NCBI GenBank assembly: GCA_028565635.1
Contig: JAOXYB010026446.1
Span: 2,742 to 15,743, forward strand
Reading direction: 5' to 3'
DNA length: 13,002 bases
Origin: Phoronis ovalis
Taxonomy: Eukaryota > Phoronida > Phoronidae
Made by a program: the position numbers and the translations under genes. The notes beneath the pieces are model-generated. The model was given only the letters and a program-made list of their open reading frames with translations. It made no database searches and had not been told where the DNA came from. Within the stretch, counting starts at the first letter, position 1. Every line of letters begins with the position of its first letter. Shown one piece after another: positions 9,101-13,002 of the stretch.

Positions 9101-12050
9101 AAAAATTTTTCCTTACACTTTTTCAATCAAGCTTAAAAATTAAGTTCACAAATGTTTAATGACATAATACATCAGTGATCAAAGGGGCATGTAAAATATA
9201 ATGAACAGGCGGACTCATGTAGTATGACATTCATTTGGAAACTTTTATGGAATAACTAATCTACTGACATATGAAATGCACTGAGCCACACCATACAACA
9301 GGCAATAATTGACTCACCAGGGGGCATAAAATTCCACTAATATCAACTCCGCATTGTTGACAGTTTCGTCGAAGTTTTCTGTGGTTAATGTGAGTACAGC
9401 CTCTGCTGGTGGCTTCCAGCTGGGATCTGCTCTCTCTTGCATATATTGTACAATGCCTTTAAAGCAATCAAAGAGTCATCAAATAAACACCAGGTACTTT
9501 TATAAATACTACTTGATGAGAATGGGATGCCAATGCTGCTTTTATAATTAAGTTGTTGTGTGTTAGTGTTATTATGAGAGTGTCTACTCGACTATGTTGT
9601 GATGGTGCTCTTTTGCATGTGAAACCAGACTACAATATTTACCCAAAATATTTGTAAAGGGAACATATTGAGAGGCTCAGTTCAACAGATCTTCTATTTT
9701 GGGTTGGTTTCAATGTCTTAGCTATAATATTTACCCAAGATATACAACAGCAATCTATAATCAAACATCTTCACAATAAAATGGGCACATTTGCAAACCA
9801 GGGGAAATAATAAGGGTAGCTCGGGTATTTTCAATAAGTACTCTTGCTCAAAGATAAATGCTGTGGATTTAAAATAAGAATAACATTATGGAATCGTAAC
9901 TTTATTAAGTATTACCGTCTTCTTCTCTTGGTCCTTCATAATCAAAGACTTCTCCATTTTTGAAAAACTTTAAGGTAGGATATCCGCTAACCCCATATCT
10001 GAAATCGATAAAAATTAACTTTGGTGTTACAAAGTGTTGAATGCTTAGTGACATAAAAACAGTTAATAACAGAAATGAACCAACTCATTCTAGTCAGTAT
10101 TGAGCTGATTTTAACTTTCTCAATTTTAAAAGTTGCTGTAACTGCAAAATGTGTTGGTGATTGTCATCCGAGTGATTCAAAAGACTGGTCAGTTGCTTAG
10201 TGATGTCTACTGATAGTGGTAAAAGCATAAGGTTATAGCGCAATAATTAGTTTTAATAACATTTGACTAGAAGGTTACGTTTAAATTGTGAACTTACTTG
10301 CTTCCTAAATCTGTTTCAACTGTAGCATCCACAGTAGCCAAGGTAACTGGTGGATCATTTTCCTTCAATCGTGTGGCTGCCTTCTCATACTTAGGTGTGA
10401 GAGCTTTACAGTGGCCACACCTGTAGAAATTTGGTTTATAAATTACCTGGTCAACACAGACATGTTGAAGACAATAAGAGTATGAACACAGCAATCATTA
10501 AAATACCAGTACTGCGTATGCAGTCTTTTAATTTCTAAACACAGTTTCACATCTTGTGCACTGAAACTAGTTAGTTTACAATGAGATAACCGTTGTTCTT
10601 CTAATCACTAAAAGTATCTGTTATTAAATATGCAGTAACAGGCACAAAATATTAATATAATGTAGACATGAAAACCTGTACAAAGATTCATATAGGTGTA
10701 ACACAGAAGTCTTACCATGGTGCAAAGAACTCCACAAGTATGATATCATTTTCCTTAATCACATCATCAAAATTTGAAGCTGTCAATACAAGAACATCAC
10801 TGTCTTCTTTTTTACCATCATCATCACCTGTGTCGCCAGTAGTGTCATTGGTTTCTAAAATTATACAGAATATGTGATCACTCTAGAGCAAAATTTACAT
10901 GCTACTGACCACTGGGTTTATTTTTGGTGAATCTTAGTATCCAGATTAATTATCCAAATTATTAAGAGAGGGAATTTTTTTAGCACTAAAGTTGTCATGA
11001 TGTGAGAACTGAATGTTAGATTTACCAACTTTCAACTGAGACTCCAGTATTCTCGTTATGCATATTTATTACTTTTATAAAATTGTCATCATCACGAAAG
11101 TTGTACACATACATGCAACAAACACTGGTCCACTATGCAATTAATTTACATGTATTTTGCATATTTCTATTTGTACAATAATATCATCTTTGTTTGCCGC
11201 ATTTTCAAAAAAAAACCTTGAAAAGAATGCCAAAACCAGTTGTTCACACATAGTATTCATTGGAATGCTAATGGATGGCAGCAGCTGTGAAGTGCTTCTT
11301 TGGACAATCTTAACTTGCCACCACACTTGCATTAACTTTAGGGAATGCATTACTTTTCTGGTAATTTATAGTAAGAACAGGTATTTCCTAAATCAAATTA
11401 ATAAAACAAAATGCATAGGATAAGAATAAAACTAATTATCTGGAGTTTCAAATCTGAAGTGAATATGTAATAATGCAGTTTCAACCACAATCTGCAAAAC
11501 TACAAGATCGAGACAAGGTGTCGGTCATTAGAGAATGTGAGGATTTAACAGTTTCATACTGTAAATTCTACAATCAAGAATGAGATGTCCACAAATTAAA
11601 CCGTACGTAGTGGGAATAAATTTATTATATAGTAAAAAAAATAAATCGAGTGATAGCGACCCCTGGTGGTCCCATGATATTCCCGATGCTTCTCTGATGT
11701 CGCCGGTTGAGCGTCAAAGCAATACACCAGTCAAACTAAAATAATCAAAGGTTCGCTAGGTACCCATGAAAAGCAATAAAAGGAAGTCGAAGGAAAACAT
11801 TCTGATGTCCTCTCCTGCGATGTGCCGGTTCATGTGTCAGAACTCAGATGTGGATCGTCTGGCTGACTGCCGGTCCAGTTACAAACCAAGAATATCCAAA
11901 ATGTAAGGAACAAATTCACAAGAAAACTTAACCCCACAAACCTTCATTACTGTCTTCGTTTTCGGCATCGTCTTCACAGTATACAATTGATGCCGAGAGC
12001 AAAAACAATGCCAAAAACAAGGCAAGAACTTTCAAGACTCCTACAGCCAT
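5744..12050 (-). CDS. PDIA4: Protein disulfide-isomerase A4 (ERp72), complete, 12 exons
   Basis: ER-lumen oxidoreductase that forms and rearranges disulfides in secretory proteins. Exons in transcript order: 11942-12050, 10716-10854, 10298-10420, 9916-9998, 9318-9456, 8766-8971, 8040-8195, 7635-7783, 7261-7417, 6841-6981, 6511-6606, 5744-6153. Joined, they give 1,908 nt and 635 residues (human about 645). Domains: signal peptide ~1-25; acidic stretch ~26-56; thioredoxin a0 ~56-160 (CGHC 84-87, cis-Pro 131); a ~171-275 (CGHC 199-202, cis-Pro 246); redox-inactive b and b' ~280-500; a' ~515-630 (CGHC 547-550, cis-Pro 592); KDEL 632-635. All three active sites are intact. The a0-a-b-b'-a' order separates ERp72 from PDIA1 and PDIA3, which have only two CGHC domains. 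All introns are GT-AG. Confidence 0.97.
6154..6510 (-). other. PDIA4 intron 11, 357 bp
   Basis: A phase-1 GT-AG intron. The reading frame of exon 12 stays open into it up to an ATG at 6247, but the residues encoded there have no homology to ERp72. No other feature is seen. Confidence 0.85.
6511..6606 (-). CDS. PDIA4: PDIA4 exon 11: end of b' domain
   Basis: The acceptor TTCTAG ends at 6607 and the donor GTATGT starts at 6510. It has 96 nt, residues 468-499. It encodes [24 protein letters not shown] in pieces that align with human KKFAMEPEEFDSD, then FISKFKQ. Confidence 0.94.
6841..6981 (-). CDS. PDIA4: PDIA4 exon 10: b' domain
   Basis: The acceptor TTGCAG ends at 6982 and the donor GTGAGT starts at 6840. 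It has 141 nt, residues 421-467. It encodes [38 protein letters not shown]. Confidence 0.95.
7261..7417 (-). CDS. PDIA4: PDIA4 exon 9: b to b' domain
   Basis: The acceptor TTGTAG ends at 7418 and the donor GTAAGG starts at 7260. It has 157 nt, residues 369-420 plus one base. It encodes [36 protein letters not shown], matching the b' start of ERp72. Confidence 0.95.
7635..7783 (-). CDS. PDIA4: PDIA4 exon 8: b domain
   Basis: The acceptor TTGCAG ends at 7784 and the donor GTACAC starts at 7634. It has 149 nt, residues 319-368. It encodes [36 protein letters not shown] and ends in phase 0 at EK. It corresponds to the redox-inactive b domain, with no CxxC. Confidence 0.95.
8040..8195 (-). CDS. 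PDIA4: PDIA4 exon 7: start of b domain
   Basis: The acceptor CCCTAG ends at 8196 and the donor GTATGA starts at 8039. It has 156 nt, residues 267-318. It encodes [28 protein letters not shown] and YQVYQDS. The end was placed by homology (human YQQYQDAANNLRED) and by frame with exon 8. A stronger-looking GTAAGT 52 bases further on would break the frame. Confidence 0.92.
8313..8667. mobile_element. MITE-like element with ~100-bp terminal inverted repeats
   Basis: The left arm (about 8313-8418) and the reverse complement of the right arm (about 8567-8667) match with few gaps. Shared blocks include ATTTATGTTGGTGGCT, CCATTATAA, ATTATCCATAATG and ATCAGAGAT. The roughly 150-bp centre has no coding capacity and holds a perfect 16-bp palindrome at 8548-8563. 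TA lies at both outer edges (8315-8316 and 8664-8665), compatible with a TA-target element of Tc1/mariner type, but the exact ends and target duplication are uncertain. It is non-autonomous, and arm divergence suggests it is not recent. Confidence 0.8.
8548..8563. repeat. Perfect 16-bp palindrome within the MITE
   Basis: GAAAAAACGTTTTTTC is self-complementary over all 16 bases. It sits near the inner edge of the right arm of the inverted-repeat element. Confidence 0.8.
8766..8971 (-). CDS. PDIA4: PDIA4 exon 6: second CGHC active site
   Basis: The acceptor CTGTAG ends at 8972 and the donor GTAGGT starts at 8765. It has 206 nt, exactly the sum of exons 3 and 4. It encodes CGHC at 199-202, [35 protein letters not shown] with cis-Pro 246, and NGPREEY. 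Confidence 0.97.
8972..9317 (-). other. PDIA4 intron 5, 346 bp
   Basis: A phase-2 GT-AG intron inside the Trp codon before the second CGHC. It is AT-rich and nothing else is recognised. Confidence 0.85.
9318..9456 (-). CDS. PDIA4: PDIA4 exon 5: start of second thioredoxin (a) domain
   Basis: The acceptor TTAAAG ends at 9457 and the donor GTGAGT starts at 9317. It has 139 nt, the same length and phases as exon 2. It encodes [27 protein letters not shown] and ILVEFYAP. It ends with TG of Trp198, splitting the same Trp codon as exon 2. Confidence 0.96.
9457..9915 (-). other. PDIA4 intron 4, 459 bp
   Basis: A phase-1 GT-AG intron. It contains a 22-bp imperfect direct repeat (CTACAATATTTACCCAAAATAT at 9630-9651 and a version with two changes at 9722-9743). 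No gene is seen. Confidence 0.8.
9916..9998 (-). CDS. PDIA4: PDIA4 exon 4: end of a0 domain
   Basis: The acceptor TTTCAG ends at 9999 and the donor GTAATA starts at 9915. It has 83 nt, residues 124-151 plus one base. It encodes [15 protein letters not shown] with the cis-proline at 131, and GPREED. It is too short to stand out as an ORF but joins in frame on both sides. Confidence 0.94.
10298..10420 (-). CDS. PDIA4: PDIA4 exon 3: first CGHC active site
   Basis: The acceptor CTACAG ends at 10421 and the donor GTAAGT starts at 10297. It has 123 nt. It completes Trp83 and encodes CGHC at 84-87, [16 protein letters not shown] and [11 protein letters not shown]. Confidence 0.96.
10716..10854 (-). 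CDS. PDIA4: PDIA4 exon 2: acidic N-terminus and start of a0 domain
   Basis: The acceptor TTTTAG ends at 10855 and the donor GTAAGA starts at 10715. The exon is 139 nt, residues 37-82 plus two bases of Trp83. It encodes a Asp/Glu/Lys-rich stretch ([14 protein letters not shown]), then [11 protein letters not shown] and ILVEFFAP. The intron splits the Trp codon just before CGHC (TG then G). Confidence 0.95.
11640..11890. repeat. GC-richer, repeat-like patch in PDIA4 intron 1
   Basis: Base composition rises compared with the flanks. GCCGGT occurs three times (11702, 11824, 11869), and the surroundings of the first two share a degenerate pattern (CTGATGTCGCCGGTT versus CTGCGATGTGCCGGTT). It may be an old dispersed element. 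I cannot assign a family, and no convincing tRNA-type A and B boxes were seen. Confidence 0.3.
11655..11669 (-). promoter_or_regulatory. CTCF-like core motif
   Basis: On the minus strand the site reads CCACCAGGGGTCGCT. The textbook CTCF core is CCACCAGGGGGCGCT, so 14 of 15 positions agree. It is about 0.4 kb into PDIA4 transcription. CTCF is present in bilaterians generally, but motifs of this type are also spread by repeats. Confidence 0.35.
11942..12050 (-). CDS. PDIA4: PDIA4 exon 1: start codon and signal peptide
   Basis: ATG at 12050-12048 begins [18 protein letters not shown], a hydrophobic signal sequence with likely cleavage near residue 25 (after VYC), followed by acidic [11 protein letters not shown]. 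The start context has G at -3 and G at +4. An in-frame TAG at 12074-12072, eight codons upstream, shows the reading frame cannot extend further. The donor GTTTGT is at 11941. The exon ends with one base of residue 37. Confidence 0.93.
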
Positions 12051-12300
12051 AGCTATGTGTTGTATGGTGACCTAGAACTTCCTTCATTCTCCAATATGTA
12101 TACGCGATTAAGATATAGTACAGCACTGCTGAATGCAATAAATGTCCATATTAAAAAATAAATTTGACAATATGAAACCAGAATCTATTTTTGGATTAAA
12201 TGAACAAATAAGTGGCAAACTTTGTTAAGTAAATGTACATAGTTGCACATACATAGAGATATACCATTCAGCGTACCAATTCTGACCTAAATAATTACAG

Positions 12301-12319
12301 CCAATCAGAATTTGCCATG
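12301..12319 (+). promoter_or_regulatory. ER-stress-response-element-like site (CCAAT-N9-CCATG)
   Basis: The vertebrate ERSE is CCAAT-N9-CCACG, bound by NF-Y plus ATF6/XBP1 in either orientation. Here CCAAT, exactly nine bases, then CCATG is found, one mismatch in ten fixed positions, about 250 bp upstream of the PDIA4 ATG. The mismatch falls in the ATF6 half. ERp72 genes are known ERSE targets in mammals, which raises the prior. Confidence 0.35.
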
Positions 12320-12531
12320 TTCGCCATATTCGATAATCAGAACTACTTTGTCCAGGTGTTGCTTGTGGTTCCCTCTGGTGCGAGAAGATATGGGACCGGG
12401 CCTGGGGACTCTTATACGCTGGACCCGAGATGAGATTCCCCGAATATAAGAATTGTACACCGGAACCCATTTGAAAAAATTTAGATTGTTGGTAGCAAAT
12501 TGAATCCAATTTGTTTTAAATGTGGAATTAG

Positions 12532-12806
12532 CAATCCAAATATCTGAGACACAATTTATTTACGGTTTGTTAGTATATATTTTACCCTATTACAAGGAAA
12601 TTCAAAATTTTAAGAAGTAGTATGGAAACAATCCAAATTTTTTGAAAAATGCCTTGTGACAATCCATATTTTTGTACAGTAAGCTGTGGGTATAGCAAAC
12701 ACATTTTTTGAATATCTGAACGCGGTCACTTAGTTACATCAGTCCCAGCCGGCACAGAGTAGCAATCGAAAAAGTACGTTTTTTGTGGGGAGTATGCAAT
12801 CCAAAT
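12532..12806 (+). repeat. Four copies of CAATCCA(A/T)AT upstream of PDIA4
   Basis: CAATCCAAAT occurs at 12532-12541, 12629-12638 and 12797-12806, and CAATCCATAT at 12660-12669. Spacing is irregular (97, 31 and 137 bases). It may be chance in AT-rich DNA or clustered binding sites. I do not recognise the motif. Confidence 0.4.
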
Positions 12807-12980
12807 CCATAATTTTCACCCGGGCCCCACGCCTAAACCAAAAATAACGCGATTATTCTCGGGCGCTCGCATAGCACTAGGAATAAAATGAATTGCGTAC
12901 CTGGGGAAATTCCCGTTTTAAAATAATCATCATGCATATGCAGTCTGTGAATATTTGTTCAATTTATTACACTCGGCTTG

Positions 12981-13002
12981 CCAACGTCCCGCCAACGTCC
13001 CG
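12981..13002. repeat. Tandem CCAACGTCCCG x2 at window edge
   Basis: Two perfect adjacent copies of an 11-bp unit (12981-12991 and 12992-13002). The array is cut by the window end, so it may be longer outside. Confidence 0.7.

Larger units (their letters stand above)
10855..11941 (-). other. PDIA4 intron 1, 1,087 bp
   Basis: A phase-1 GT-AG intron, the longest in the gene. Most of it is AT-rich without coding signal. The part near exon 1 (about 11640-11890) is richer in G and C, looks repeat-derived and holds a CTCF-like motif. First introns commonly carry regulatory elements, but none is proven here. Confidence 0.85.
12051..13002 (-). promoter_or_regulatory. PDIA4 5' leader and upstream region, no gene seen
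   Basis: About 950 bp upstream of the PDIA4 start. There is no supported coding region on either strand. A TATA-like TACTATATCT on the minus strand lies at 12120-12111, about 60 bases before the ATG. It is weak evidence for a start site. An ERSE-like site (12301-12319), a recurrent CAATCCAAAT motif (12532-12806) and a GC-richer tract around 12730-12870 are the visible structures. Confidence 0.5.

Noticed and set aside
11141-11423. Overlapping open frames on both strands in PDIA4 intron 1
   Set aside because: Cysteine/isoleucine-rich chance translations without domain or splice logic.
11640-11770. tRNA gene or tRNA-derived SINE
   Set aside because: GGTTCGCTAGG near 11750 resembles a B box only loosely, and no matching A box or cloverleaf could be drawn.
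12225-12509. Minus-strand 94-codon open frame upstream of PDIA4
   Set aside because: No recognisable domain, mixed composition, and no flanking splice or homology support. It probably arises by chance in non-coding DNA.
1-13002. CRISPR array, prokaryotic operon, phage or toxin system
   Set aside because: No regular repeat-spacer pattern, no polycistronic genes and no ribosome binding sites. The window is plainly a spliced animal locus.

Overview
This window is nuclear DNA from an animal, most likely an AT-rich, intron-rich invertebrate. The two genes have metazoan-type protein sequences, GT-AG introns of about 220 to 1,090 bp, and no operon organisation. I cannot name the phylum from sequence alone. 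Both genes are conserved housekeeping or stress genes that I recognise confidently. I find no novel multi-gene system.

Layout: (1) 62-4195, plus strand: the last eight exons of asparagine synthetase (ASNS). The 5' end of the gene, with the N-terminal nucleophile Cys and about 55 residues, lies before the window. (2) 4196-5743: the intergenic or 3'-UTR zone where the two genes converge tail to tail. It holds a small tandem repeat and a palindromic, bidirectional-looking poly(A) signal. (3) 5744-12050, minus strand: a complete 12-exon gene for protein disulfide isomerase A4 (PDIA4/ERp72). It encodes 635 residues with a signal peptide, acidic N-terminus, three CGHC thioredoxin domains, two redox-inactive domains and a C-terminal KDEL. 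Its sixth intron carries a ~355-bp element with ~100-bp terminal inverted repeats (MITE-like). Its first intron carries a CTCF-like motif in a GC-richer, repeat-like patch. (4) 12051-13002: PDIA4 5' leader and upstream region with no recognisable gene. It contains a near-match to an ER stress response element and a recurring short motif.

All exon joins were worked out by hand. Every junction keeps frame, every intron is GT-AG, and the PDIA4 exons sum to 1,908 nt (635 codons plus stop). From established knowledge, in vertebrates ASNS is an amino-acid-response/ATF4 target and PDIA4 is an ATF6/XBP1 target, so both belong to stress programmes. That their adjacency here matters is only an inference. 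The coding sequences show no frameshift or lost catalytic residue.
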